Assembly (NCBI RefSeq): GCF_024296865.1
Contig: NZ_CP101134.1
Coordinates: forward strand, 3,658,001-3,722,000
DNA from: Sphingobacterium sp. LZ7M1
GTDB taxonomy: Bacteria > Bacteroidota > Bacteroidia > Sphingobacteriales > Sphingobacteriaceae
DNA length: 64,000 nucleotides
Direction: 5' to 3'
Shown one piece after another: positions 37,275-45,321 of the stretch. How positions within the stretch are numbered: the first letter of the stretch is position 1; each line of letters begins with the position of its first letter. The notes beneath the pieces were generated by a model that was not told the DNA's origin, did not search any database, and saw only the letters and a list, made by a program, of their open reading frames with translations. A program made the position numbers and the translations under genes.

Positions 37275-37670
37275 GTTTTACAGATATTATCAATTTTTTG
37301 ACTCTTTTGTTACAAAACAACTAAAAAAGTTTAAGCGTAGATAAGGACTGGAAATCCTAATTTATTGACCGTCAACAAATGCCAATCCCAAAAAGAAGAA
37401 CACCTATCTGCATTAGCTTAATTTTACCCGCTTGCCAATACAAATAGATGTTCTAGAAAATTTTAATCTATCATAACTTTATCTAACTAACAAACCTAAA
37501 TTCTAGGATAGATTATAAATCAATATTAGAGATATTTAATGTTAAGAAGTGTAAATAAATCCTAATGTTATCTTAAATTTTAAATAACTTATTGATTTAC
37601 AACTAAATTATACAACAATTATCGCTAATTTCAGTTTATTATTTAGTCAATAACCAAAATCATACTTACG
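37275..37670. other. AT-rich intergenic region before the DUF2911 gene
   Basis: Roughly 396 bases with no gene, strongly AT-rich, presumably holding the promoter of the gene at 37671. I saw no exact TTTG / TAnnTTTG pair or strong palindrome. Confidence 0.45.
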
Positions 37671-38192
37671 ATGAAAGCATCAACAATCTTATTAATCTTG
37701 ACCCTGCTGTGCGGTTTTTCCATGGCTCAAGCTCAAGAAAAAAAGCCAAAGGCTAGTCCAGCGGACAGTGCCATGGTCACTACAGATGATGGAGTAACCA
37801 TCTCGATCAAGTACAGCAGCCCTTCATTAAAAGGACGTAAGTTAGGTGTAGACCTTGCAAAAGTTGGGGAGGTTTGGAGAACAGGAGCCAATGAAGCTAC
37901 TACCGTAGAATTCGACAAAAACGTATTGGTAAACGGCCAAAAACTTCCTGCTGGAAAATACAGCCTCTATTCCATTCCAGGTGAATCCCAATCAACCGTG
38001 ATCTTTAATAAAACATGGAAACAATGGGGTACCGATTACAACGAAAAGGATGATGCCTTACGCGTGCAAGTCGACAATGAGGAAAACGGTGAAAACCTGG
38101 AACGCCTCAAAATCACCGCTGACAAAGATGGAACCATCAAAGTGAAATGGGGCGACTACGGCCTGCCAATTTCGGTTAAAGCGGATAAATAA
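37671..38192 (+). CDS. DUF2911 domain secreted protein
   Basis: A 173-residue protein with a signal peptide (residues 1-21, ending AQAQE). The rest is the DUF2911 domain: DDGVTISIKYSSPSLKGR, VWRTGANEATTVEFDKNV, PAGKYSLYSIPG and the NKTWKQWGTDYNEKDDAL motif. It is exported to the periplasm or beyond. Function is unknown. It is monocistronic: its stop codon lies in the stem of a bidirectional terminator. Confidence 0.9.
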   Translation: MKASTILLILTLLCGFSMAQAQEKKPKASPADSAMVTTDDGVTISIKYSSPSLKGRKLGVDLAKVGEVWRTGANEATTVEFDKNVLVNGQKLPAGKYSLYSIPGESQSTVIFNKTWKQWGTDYNEKDDALRVQVDNEENGENLERLKITADKDGTIKVKWGDYGLPISVKADK

Positions 38193-38234
38193 AATAAAGG
38201 AGTCCTTTTACAAAAGGACTCCTTTATTTTATTT
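38187..38234. terminator. Bidirectional terminator
   Basis: A perfect 23-base inverted repeat (38187-38209 and 38212-38234) containing AAAGGAGTCC / GGACTCCTTT with A-rich and T-rich outer parts. It starts within the stop region of the DUF2911 gene and could stop transcription from both sides. Confidence 0.9.
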
Positions 38235-38390
38235 AGAGACTAGACAAAAGACATCAGAGTCCTTCAGGCGACAAACCAACGGGAACTCCCCTTTGTTTAT
38301 AAACCCTTGGTCATAATAAACGCAAATAATCTGATCAGCCCTACCAAGTCTATTGTCTTATGTCTATTGTCTATAATCTACTGTCTACTG
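38235..38390. repeat. Heptad repeat pair between DUF2911 and S9 peptidase genes
   Basis: The left arm at 38235-38259 reads AGAGACT, AGACAAA, AGACATC, AGAG. The right arm at 38349-38390 reads TCTATTG, TCTTATG, TCTATTG, TCTATAA, TCTACTG, TCTACTG. The last units overlap the stop codon of the S9 gene (38385-38387). Confidence 0.7.
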
Positions 38391-40781
38391 TTTATTCTTC
38401 ACATACTTCTCCAAGAACTGGTCTTGTTCCCAAAGAAGATGGAAGATGTTTTCCTTCGCCGCATAGCCATGAGACTCTCTTGGCAACAATACCATTCTTA
38501 CTGGAGCACCCAAGTTTTTCAATGCTTGGAAATAACGCTCAGTCTGCAAAGTAAAAGTACCAGGATTATTATCTGCAGCACCATGAACCAACAACATCGG
38601 CGTCTTCATCTTGTCCGCGCTAAAGAAAGGCGACATGGTGATATATAGGTTTGGATCATCCCAAAGGTTCCTTTGCTCGCTCTGGAAACCAAAAGGAGTC
38701 AAGGTACGGTTGTATGCACCGGAACGCGCAATACCTGCTGCAAACAGCTTAGAATTGCTCAACAAGTGTGCAGTCATGAAGGCACCATACGAGTGACCTC
38801 CAACAGCTACCTTATTTCTGTCCACATAGCCCAACTTGTCCACCGCATCGATTGCTGCTTCGGCATTGCCAACCAATTGCTCGATGAAATTATCATTAGG
38901 TTCTTGCGTACCTTCACCCACGATCGGGAAAGCCGCATTATCCAATACTGCATATCCTTTAGCTACCCAATAAATAAAGGATCCATAACTAGGAAAAGTG
39001 AATTCCTTAGGATTATTGGTGCTCTGGCCTGCAGTACTCTTATCCTTATATTCACGAGGGTAAGCCCAGATCAATAAAGGCAACTTCTCTTTCTTGTCAT
39101 AGCCTGCTGGCAGGTACAAAGTACCTGAAAGGTCGACTCCATCCTTACGTTTGTAGTTCAACACTTCCTTGTGGACATTCGCCAAGGACTGGAATGGATT
39201 GGCTATCTCAGTTACGGCCTTTTCCTTGCCGGTCTTGATATTTTTGGAATAGTAATTAGGGAAATCAGTAGGTGATTGCAGAGAAACCAAAATATCTCCT
39301 TTGGCCATATCGATTACCGAATAGATACGCTCCTGCATCTTCGACTCCTTCGCCGTGTAGATACGTTTCTTCTTCTGCGTCTTGAAGTCATATTCATCGA
39401 TAAATGGATATTCCCCTTCTTTGGTATAACCATTACCTATCCAATAAGACTTGCCGTTTTTGATATACATGCTATAGGCACCGAAATCATTCTTATCACG
39501 ATATGGTGTCCCTGGATTTGAATAGATATCCTGAACATTCAGGTCATAGATCACCTGATTTTTACCGGTACTTGGATTCAGTAAGTAGGTTTTTCCATTT
39601 CTGGTATCATACCATTGGCTATATACCAAGGCATAGTCATCGTTGCCCCATAGAGTTCCTGCATAGCGGTCTTTGATCTTGATCAGGGATTTTGGTTCAG
39701 CATTGAAAGGCGCATCCCAAACAAAGAGCTCATCTCTAAATTCTGCTGGCTTATTGGCATCTCCCCCGTCCAATGCCTGTACAAAGGCAAGTGTCGCAGG
39801 TTTATCCGTTCTCCATGACAAAGAACGTTTGCCAGGTCGTGTGGAAGAGAATCCTTTCGGCATGATTTCCATCAATGGCGTCTCGTTCACCTTCTTTACC
39901 AAGTTCCCTTTTAGGTCATACACATTCGTTTCCATTGGAAAGCTTCCATAAGAAACAACATAGGAGAAAGGCTTTTTCAGGGTAGTGACCAAAACATATT
40001 GACCATCAGGAGATACTGATGAATTCATGTGCAGGTCAGCATTTTTAAAAGGCTCTTCCTTTCCATCCAAACCTAACCAAACCAATTTGGACTTCACCAG
40101 GTTCTCGAATTGTTGCTCATCTTGCGGGTTTTTCAATAGATCCTGATAGGTACGCAATTGCGAAACCTGTCCTGTCGAACTCGATACCACCGGCCCCGTT
40201 GGCAACTCATCTGGATTCCTAACCTTATCGGTTGCGGATCCATCAATCAAACTTAACAGCAAGCGATCTGAAGTCTTGTACCACATATAAGGGTCGTGCA
40301 TGACAGCATTGAGGTTATACTCCGTTAGTTTTTTCAGTTCTCTCTTTTCGATGTCAAAAACAAAGAGAGCCACTCCATTTTCCTGGCTGTTGGTAAAGGC
40401 CAACTTCTTCGAATCTGGCGAAAAGCTCACGTTCGATACCTTTGCCATCTCTGGCAATTGGATTTCGATCACCTCTTTGGATCCAGCTGGACTTAGGCTA
40501 AGGGCGTCAAAATAGGTCTCGGTACTCGAGATGTGCGCCTTTGCATTGATCCGTAGACCTGCAAGCTTCGTTTCCTCCACGCCCAGTTCAGAAAGCGTTT
40601 TGTAGGTTGGGCGGTACATAGACAGTACCCAATTCTTGTCGCTGCTCATCTGGATGCTCGGCGGACGCTTGAAATCTGCTAACTGAAGGATTTCTGTGGA
40701 TGGTTTTTGAAAGGTTACATTCTCTTGAGCAGACACACTCGAAAACAACAAGAGAAATGGTACTAAAAATTTACATTTCAT
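38385..40781 (-). CDS. S9 family prolyl oligopeptidase-like peptidase, secreted
   Basis: A 798-residue exported serine peptidase. The start ATG at 40781 gives a clean signal peptide (KCKFLVPFLLLFSSVSAQ); the longer frame to 40814 adds 11 residues before it and is less likely. Residues about 60-480 form a beta-propeller with WD-like segments, and the C-terminal alpha/beta-hydrolase domain has the nucleophile in GGHSYGAF, the Asp in HGAADNNPGT and the His in PRESHGYAAK. Such enzymes cleave short peptides after proline or other residues. Its stop lies within the heptad repeat. Confidence 0.9.
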   Translation of the reverse strand: MKCKFLVPFLLLFSSVSAQENVTFQKPSTEILQLADFKRPPSIQMSSDKNWVLSMYRPTYKTLSELGVEETKLAGLRINAKAHISSTETYFDALSLSPAGSKEVIEIQLPEMAKVSNVSFSPDSKKLAFTNSQENGVALFVFDIEKRELKKLTEYNLNAVMHDPYMWYKTSDRLLLSLIDGSATDKVRNPDELPTGPVVSSSTGQVSQLRTYQDLLKNPQDEQQFENLVKSKLVWLGLDGKEEPFKNADLHMNSSVSPDGQYVLVTTLKKPFSYVVSYGSFPMETNVYDLKGNLVKKVNETPLMEIMPKGFSSTRPGKRSLSWRTDKPATLAFVQALDGGDANKPAEFRDELFVWDAPFNAEPKSLIKIKDRYAGTLWGNDDYALVYSQWYDTRNGKTYLLNPSTGKNQVIYDLNVQDIYSNPGTPYRDKNDFGAYSMYIKNGKSYWIGNGYTKEGEYPFIDEYDFKTQKKKRIYTAKESKMQERIYSVIDMAKGDILVSLQSPTDFPNYYSKNIKTGKEKAVTEIANPFQSLANVHKEVLNYKRKDGVDLSGTLYLPAGYDKKEKLPLLIWAYPREYKDKSTAGQSTNNPKEFTFPSYGSFIYWVAKGYAVLDNAAFPIVGEGTQEPNDNFIEQLVGNAEAAIDAVDKLGYVDRNKVAVGGHSYGAFMTAHLLSNSKLFAAGIARSGAYNRTLTPFGFQSEQRNLWDDPNLYITMSPFFSADKMKTPMLLVHGAADNNPGTFTLQTERYFQALKNLGAPVRMVLLPRESHGYAAKENIFHLLWEQDQFLEKYVKNKQ

Positions 40782-41251
40782 AATTATGGTTTCATAAACA
40801 TTTAATAAATTCATTAATAGTCACCCTTGGTTCGGGTCGTACTTCCTAACAATTGTTAATAAAGTAGCACATTAGATTTACACAAATCTAACAATATATT
40901 ATTTTATAATTTACTTTTAAAAATATATAACGATTTTGGTTAATATTAACAAAAATTGCAAGGTAATTTGACAATAAAAAGAGGAACGATTTCCGCCCTA
41001 AAATTATCCCCCATAAGTTATCAACATAGTTATAAAGCTGTAAAACAAGCCTTTAACAATAAGTGAATGTTACCAAGCATGTTTTAACCTGATTTTGGAA
41101 ATCAATGTGGAAAAGTATCGTTACCGCTCCGAGGAAAAATAAGAGATATTTGTTCTACTTAAGAAAATGACCTTCTTAAGTCACAACGTTTTTTTTATTT
41201 ATCAAAGGACCAAGGCTTATTCAGCTAAAATTCTTTTAAACTTAATATATC
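40782..41251. other. Intergenic region upstream of nrd operon and S9 gene
   Basis: A 470-base divergent region. Toward the S9 gene lies a palindrome, TTAGATTT-acac-AAATCTAA (40872-40891), that contains TAGATTTG, a perfect -7 box on the minus strand. Toward nrd lie DnaA-box-like TTATCAACA (41018-41026) and TGTGGAAAA (41106-41114), and a 9-base inverted repeat, ACTTAAGAA / TTCTTAAGT (41157-41165, 41173-41181). Confidence 0.5.
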
Positions 41252-41485
41252 ATGGCAAGAATCATTAAATTCGAAAAAAATGACTGTGCACCATGCGCAC
41301 AAGTATCGGCATACCTAGACAGTAAAGGTATTGCCTATGAAACCATTAATCCTTTCGACGAACCTGAATTAGCCGTTAAGTTTAAAGTTCGTACCGTACC
41401 GACTGTGATCGTACTGGAGAACGATGAAATCAAAAACCGAATCATTGGATTCAATCCAAATGAACTCGATCAAATCGCATTGTAA
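41252..41485 (+). CDS. nrdH: Thioredoxin/glutaredoxin-like protein, NrdH-type
   Basis: A 77-residue redox protein with the active CAPC motif (Cys12, Cys15) and the cis-Pro VRTVPTVIV segment, typical of thioredoxin-fold NrdH proteins. It begins the nrd operon, 21 bases before nrdI, and is most likely the electron donor to the class Ib reductase. The name nrdH rests on position and size; it could also be called a glutaredoxin-like protein. Confidence 0.82.
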   Translation: MARIIKFEKNDCAPCAQVSAYLDSKGIAYETINPFDEPELAVKFKVRTVPTVIVLENDEIKNRIIGFNPNELDQIAL

Positions 41486-41506
41486 TAATCATAAACCGGA
41501 GGAATT

Positions 41507-41914
41507 ATGATTTATTTATACTATGATTCTCGAACAGGTAATGTGGAACGCTTTATCAATAAAGTGGTTCAGATTACCGGCTGGACAGCCATCCGCATCC
41601 AAGATGACTTGGAAGGTAAGGAAGCTGGACATCTGATCACTTATACCACCAACTTTGGTAAAGTGCCAGACAAAACCGATGCATTCATGAAAGAAAAAAG
41701 TCATCTCATCAGTTCCGTTACTTCAAGTGGTAACCGCAACTGGGGAAGAAACTTTGCCGTGGCTGCAGACAAAATCTCTGAAATATTCGACATCCCTACG
41801 GCGATGAAATTCGAACTTTCAGGCACAATGGAAGATATTAATCAATTTATTGACATCATAAAAAATCAGTACTATGATAGCAAACGAGGTAGCGAAAAAC
41901 TGGATATTGCTTAA
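41507..41914 (+). CDS. nrdI: NrdI flavodoxin-like protein
   Basis: A 135-residue flavoprotein of class Ib ribonucleotide reductase. The flavodoxin-like motifs YYDSRTGNVERF (5-16) and TYTTNFGKVP, and the C-terminal SSGNRNWGRNFAVA loop are characteristic. NrdI supplies oxidant to assemble the dimanganese-tyrosyl radical of NrdF. Its 3' end overlaps nrdE by 41 bases. A GGAGG-like site precedes its ATG (at about 41498), which is unusual in this window. Confidence 0.93.
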   Translation: MIYLYYDSRTGNVERFINKVVQITGWTAIRIQDDLEGKEAGHLITYTTNFGKVPDKTDAFMKEKSHLISSVTSSGNRNWGRNFAVAADKISEIFDIPTAMKFELSGTMEDINQFIDIIKNQYYDSKRGSEKLDIA

Positions 41915-43979
41915 CAACGAAATCATGATCAAACATGATGACGAGTTCAGCTTGCATAAAGACAAGGAGGCTGTACGCGCCTATTTCCTGGAATATGTGA
42001 ACAAGAACACCGTGTTCTTCTATACATTGAAGGAAAAAATCGACTATTTGGTCGAAAACGATTATTACATCGATTTCTACCAATGGTTTACGTTTGAGCA
42101 AATGGAAGAGGTGTACAACTATGTATTCGCCAAAAAATTCCGTTTCCAATCCTTTATGGCTGCATTCAAGTTCTTCCAAAGTTACGCCCTGCGCGATGAC
42201 TCTGGCGAGAAGTTCTTGGAACGCTATGAAGACCGCGTCGTTGCTGTAGCCCTATTCTTGGCTAGAGAAGAAGGCGTACAGAAAGCTATCGAGTATGCCG
42301 AAATCATGATCAGTCAAGAATATCAGCCCGCTACCCCGACTTTCTTGAACGCTGGTAAAAAACGCTCCGGCGAACTGGTGTCATGTTTCTTGGACGAAAT
42401 CGGCGATAACCTGAATGGTATCGGCTATGCTGTCGATTCGGCAATGAAACTATCATCTATCGGTGGTGGAGTTTCTTTCAACATCTCCAAGATCCGTGCC
42501 CGTGGCGAAGCCATCAAAGGTGTGGAAGGACGTGCTGGTGGAGTATTACCGATCATGAAAATCATGGAAGATACCTTCTCCTATGCTAACCAACTTGGTC
42601 AACGCCCAGGTGCAGGTGCTGTATACTTAAACATCTTCCACTCGGATATCGAAGAATTCTTGGATTGTAAAAAAATCAACGTAGACGAGAAAGTTCGTAT
42701 CAAGTCTCTTTCCATCGGTATTATCGTTCCTGATAAATTCATGGAATTAGCAGAAAAGGATGAGCCTTGCTACCTGATCTACCCGCACACAGTAATGCAA
42801 GAGTACGGTCAGTACCTTGATGAAATTGACATGGATGCGATGTACGATGAGTTGATAACCAACCCTAACGTTAAAAAGAAAAAAATCAATGCCCGTCACC
42901 TATTGGTGAAAATCGCTCAGACACAAAAAGAGTCGGGATACCCATACATCTTCTTCAAAGAGAACACTAACCGTGCACACGCATTGAATGGAATCGGTAA
43001 AGTAAAATTCTCTAACCTGTGTACCGAGATCATGCAAGTATCAGAAGTATCTGATATCAACATTTACGGTAAAGAAGACACTATCCGTTACGGTATTTCC
43101 TGTAACCTAGGCTCCTTGAACATTGCAACGGTCATGGACAACAAACGCATCAAAGAAACTGTTAAAACCGCTATGCGTGCCTTAACCGTGGTTTCTGATG
43201 TCACCAATATCGAAATGGTTCCTTCCATCGCTAAAGCAAACCGCGAGCTTCACTCTGTTGGTTTAGGAGCAATGAACCTACATGGCTACCTAGCGAAAAG
43301 CTTTATCATGTACGAATCTACCGAAGCATTGGATTTCGCCAACATCTTCTTCATGGCCATGAACTACTATTCTATCGAGGCTTCCATGGAGATTGCAAAA
43401 GAACGCCAACAGACTTTCGTAGGATTCGAAAAATCAGCTTACGCTGATGGTACTTATTTCGATAAATACCTTTCGCATGAATACACGCCGAAAACGGAAA
43501 AAGTAAAAGAATTGTTCGAAGGCATCCACATCCCAACATTGGAAGATTGGGCGAACCTAAAAGCTCAAGTGGCTGAACATGGTGTTTACCATGCGTACCG
43601 CTTAGCGATCGCTCCTAACCAGTCTACTTCATACATCATGAATGCAACTGCTTCTGTCATGCCGATCGTGGACATCATCGAAGTAAGAGAGTACGGTGAT
43701 AGTACGACTTATTACCCAATGCCTTACTTGACCAATGACAACTACTTCTATTTCAAATCAGCTTACGATATGGACCAGATGAAAGTGTTGAAGTTGATCT
43801 CGGTTATCCAACGTCATATTGACCAAGGGGTATCCACCATCCTTCACACCAATTCAAAAGACTCCACTCGTGATCTAGCGAAATACTACATTTACGCCCA
43901 TAAGTTAGGACTGAAATCATTGTACTACACCCGTACGCGTAAATCTACCATCGAGGAATGTATCTCTTGTTCAGCATAA
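41874..43979 (+). CDS. nrdE: Class Ib ribonucleoside-diphosphate reductase alpha subunit
   Basis: A 701-residue catalytic subunit, the length of B. subtilis NrdE. The start at 41874 is preferred because the N-terminus AKNWILLNNEIMI lines up with that of NrdE proteins, even though it overlaps nrdI. Catalytic Cys are in LVSCFLDEI and GISCNLGSLN, and the C-terminal ECISC motif shuttles electrons. It lacks the ATP-cone regulatory domain of class Ia enzymes, as expected. It is followed by a 102-base spacer with a strong hairpin before nrdF. Confidence 0.95.
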   Translation: MIANEVAKNWILLNNEIMIKHDDEFSLHKDKEAVRAYFLEYVNKNTVFFYTLKEKIDYLVENDYYIDFYQWFTFEQMEEVYNYVFAKKFRFQSFMAAFKFFQSYALRDDSGEKFLERYEDRVVAVALFLAREEGVQKAIEYAEIMISQEYQPATPTFLNAGKKRSGELVSCFLDEIGDNLNGIGYAVDSAMKLSSIGGGVSFNISKIRARGEAIKGVEGRAGGVLPIMKIMEDTFSYANQLGQRPGAGAVYLNIFHSDIEEFLDCKKINVDEKVRIKSLSIGIIVPDKFMELAEKDEPCYLIYPHTVMQEYGQYLDEIDMDAMYDELITNPNVKKKKINARHLLVKIAQTQKESGYPYIFFKENTNRAHALNGIGKVKFSNLCTEIMQVSEVSDINIYGKEDTIRYGISCNLGSLNIATVMDNKRIKETVKTAMRALTVVSDVTNIEMVPSIAKANRELHSVGLGAMNLHGYLAKSFIMYESTEALDFANIFFMAMNYYSIEASMEIAKERQQTFVGFEKSAYADGTYFDKYLSHEYTPKTEKVKELFEGIHIPTLEDWANLKAQVAEHGVYHAYRLAIAPNQSTSYIMNATASVMPIVDIIEVREYGDSTTYYPMPYLTNDNYFYFKSAYDMDQMKVLKLISVIQRHIDQGVSTILHTNSKDSTRDLAKYYIYAHKLGLKSLYYTRTRKSTIEECISCSA

Positions 43980-44015
43980 GACATTCTCGTTAGAACCCAA
44001 GACATAAATCACGGA

Positions 44016-44055
44016 GAAGCTGAACTGGAAATTGAAAATTATCCAGTTCAGCTTC
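44016..44055. other. Strong hairpin between nrdE and nrdF
   Basis: GAAGCTGAACTGGA (44016-44029) and TCCAGTTCAGCTTC (44042-44055) are a perfect 14-base inverted repeat, extendable by one more A-T pair, around a 12-base loop. No T run follows, so it is more likely an mRNA-processing or stability element than a terminator. Confidence 0.75.
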
Positions 44056-44081
44056 TTCAACTAAAAGATATAAGAAAAGCA

Positions 44082-45068
44082 ATGAGCAAACAATTTACAG
44101 CGGTAAACTGGAATACACCGGACAACGATTACGCCTTGATGTTCTGGGAACAGAATATCAGACAATTCTGGATCGATACAGAATACATCCCTTCCAAGGA
44201 TATAGACAGCTGGAAAGGCCTAAGCTGGGATATGAAAGAATGTTATAAGAAAGCCCTAGGCGGTCTTACATTATTGGATACCCTACAAAGCCATACCGGT
44301 ATGCCAAAGATCATTGACCACATTGACTCATTGCAGAACAAAGCTGTTCTTTCTTATATGTGTATGATGGAAGCGATCCACGCCAAATCATATTCAACCA
44401 TCTTTACAACGGTTTCCACAACCAATGAAATCAATGACGTTTTCGGATGGGTTTCCCAAAACAAATTCTTACAGTACAAAGCTTCAACGATCGACAAGTA
44501 CTACCGTGCCATCGATAAAGAAAATGTATCTGACGAAGAACTGTTCATGGCTCTAGGTGCTTCGGTTTTATTGGAATCTTTCCTTTTCTACTCTGGTTTC
44601 TTCTTGCCTTTATGGTTATGTGGTCAGGGACAGATGGTAGCCTCTGCTGATATCATCAAAAAGATCATCGCTGATGAATCTATCCACGGTGTATTCGTTG
44701 GCCTTATCGGTCAAGAGGTATTTGCAAGACTGCAGAACAAAGCTGAAGTTAAACAACGCTTCCTAGACCTCTTAAACGAGCTGTACGAGAACGAAATCAA
44801 ATACACAGAAGAATTGTACACCGTAGTAGGATTGACTGCTGAGGTAAAGGAATACGTACGTTACAACGGAAACAAAGCACTGATGAACTTAGGTTTCGAA
44901 CCTATCTTCGAGGTAAAACAAGTAAACCCAATCGTATTGAACGGTCTGAACACAGAAACCACCCAACACGATTTCTTCTCCAAAAAATCTACTAACTACG
45001 AAAAAGCAACGGAAATCGTCCACCTAAAAAATGAAGATTTCCTATTAGATGCTACAGTAGAGATTTAA
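44082..45068 (+). CDS. nrdF: Class Ib ribonucleoside-diphosphate reductase beta subunit
   Basis: A 328-residue radical-generating subunit. Metal ligands are visible: Asp66 (LTLLDTLQ), Glu97 and His100 (MMEAIH), then the Glu in LLESFLF and the Glu/His in ADESIHG. The radical Tyr104 is in HAKSYSTIF. NrdF works with NrdI and NrdE in ribonucleotide reduction, with a dimanganese or diiron centre. It is the last gene of the operon. Confidence 0.95.
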   Translation: MSKQFTAVNWNTPDNDYALMFWEQNIRQFWIDTEYIPSKDIDSWKGLSWDMKECYKKALGGLTLLDTLQSHTGMPKIIDHIDSLQNKAVLSYMCMMEAIHAKSYSTIFTTVSTTNEINDVFGWVSQNKFLQYKASTIDKYYRAIDKENVSDEELFMALGASVLLESFLFYSGFFLPLWLCGQGQMVASADIIKKIIADESIHGVFVGLIGQEVFARLQNKAEVKQRFLDLLNELYENEIKYTEELYTVVGLTAEVKEYVRYNGNKALMNLGFEPIFEVKQVNPIVLNGLNTETTQHDFFSKKSTNYEKATEIVHLKNEDFLLDATVEI

Positions 45069-45081
45069 TATTCTTTGTTAT

Positions 45082-45123
45082 AAAAAAAACTCCCCTCAAG
45101 TAAAATTGAGGGGAGTTTTTTTA
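45082..45123. terminator. Bidirectional terminator after nrdF
   Basis: CTCCCCTCAA (45090-45099) and TTGAGGGGAG (45106-45115) with flanking A and T runs of at least eight on each side. The loop is 6 bases. It serves the convergent nrd and susCD transcripts. Confidence 0.92.
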
Positions 45124-45312
45124 TAGACATAAGACAACAGACATAAGACATTAGAACTTTCTAGCTTATCTCGTGGCTTATCCTGCCTCCCATGTTTTAT
45201 GTCTTGTGTCTAGAAGTTTTTTTTATAGACATAAGACATTAGAACTTTCTAGCTTATCTCGCGTCCCCTGTCTTGTGTCTTGTGTCTTATGTCTTATGTC
45301 TTATGTCTAAAC
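45122..45312. repeat. Duplicated heptad repeat block between nrdF and SusD-like gene
   Basis: Two head-to-tail copies of one palindromic unit: copy A begins at 45122, copy B at 45224. A 33-base exact match (45141-45173 and 45229-45261) contains TTAGAACTTTCTAGC. Each copy has left heptads (AGACATA, AGACAAC, AGACATA, AGACATT in A) and right heptads (TCTTGTG twice and TCTTATG three times in B). It ends about 10 bases before the SusD-like gene. Confidence 0.85.
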
Positions 45313-45321
45313 AATGGTCTC

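Noticed and set aside
40960..41251. DnaA-box-like sites considered as a replication origin
   Set aside because: Only two or three near matches, no dnaA/dnaN or gidA-type neighbours, and no box cluster; regulation of nrd is the simpler reading.
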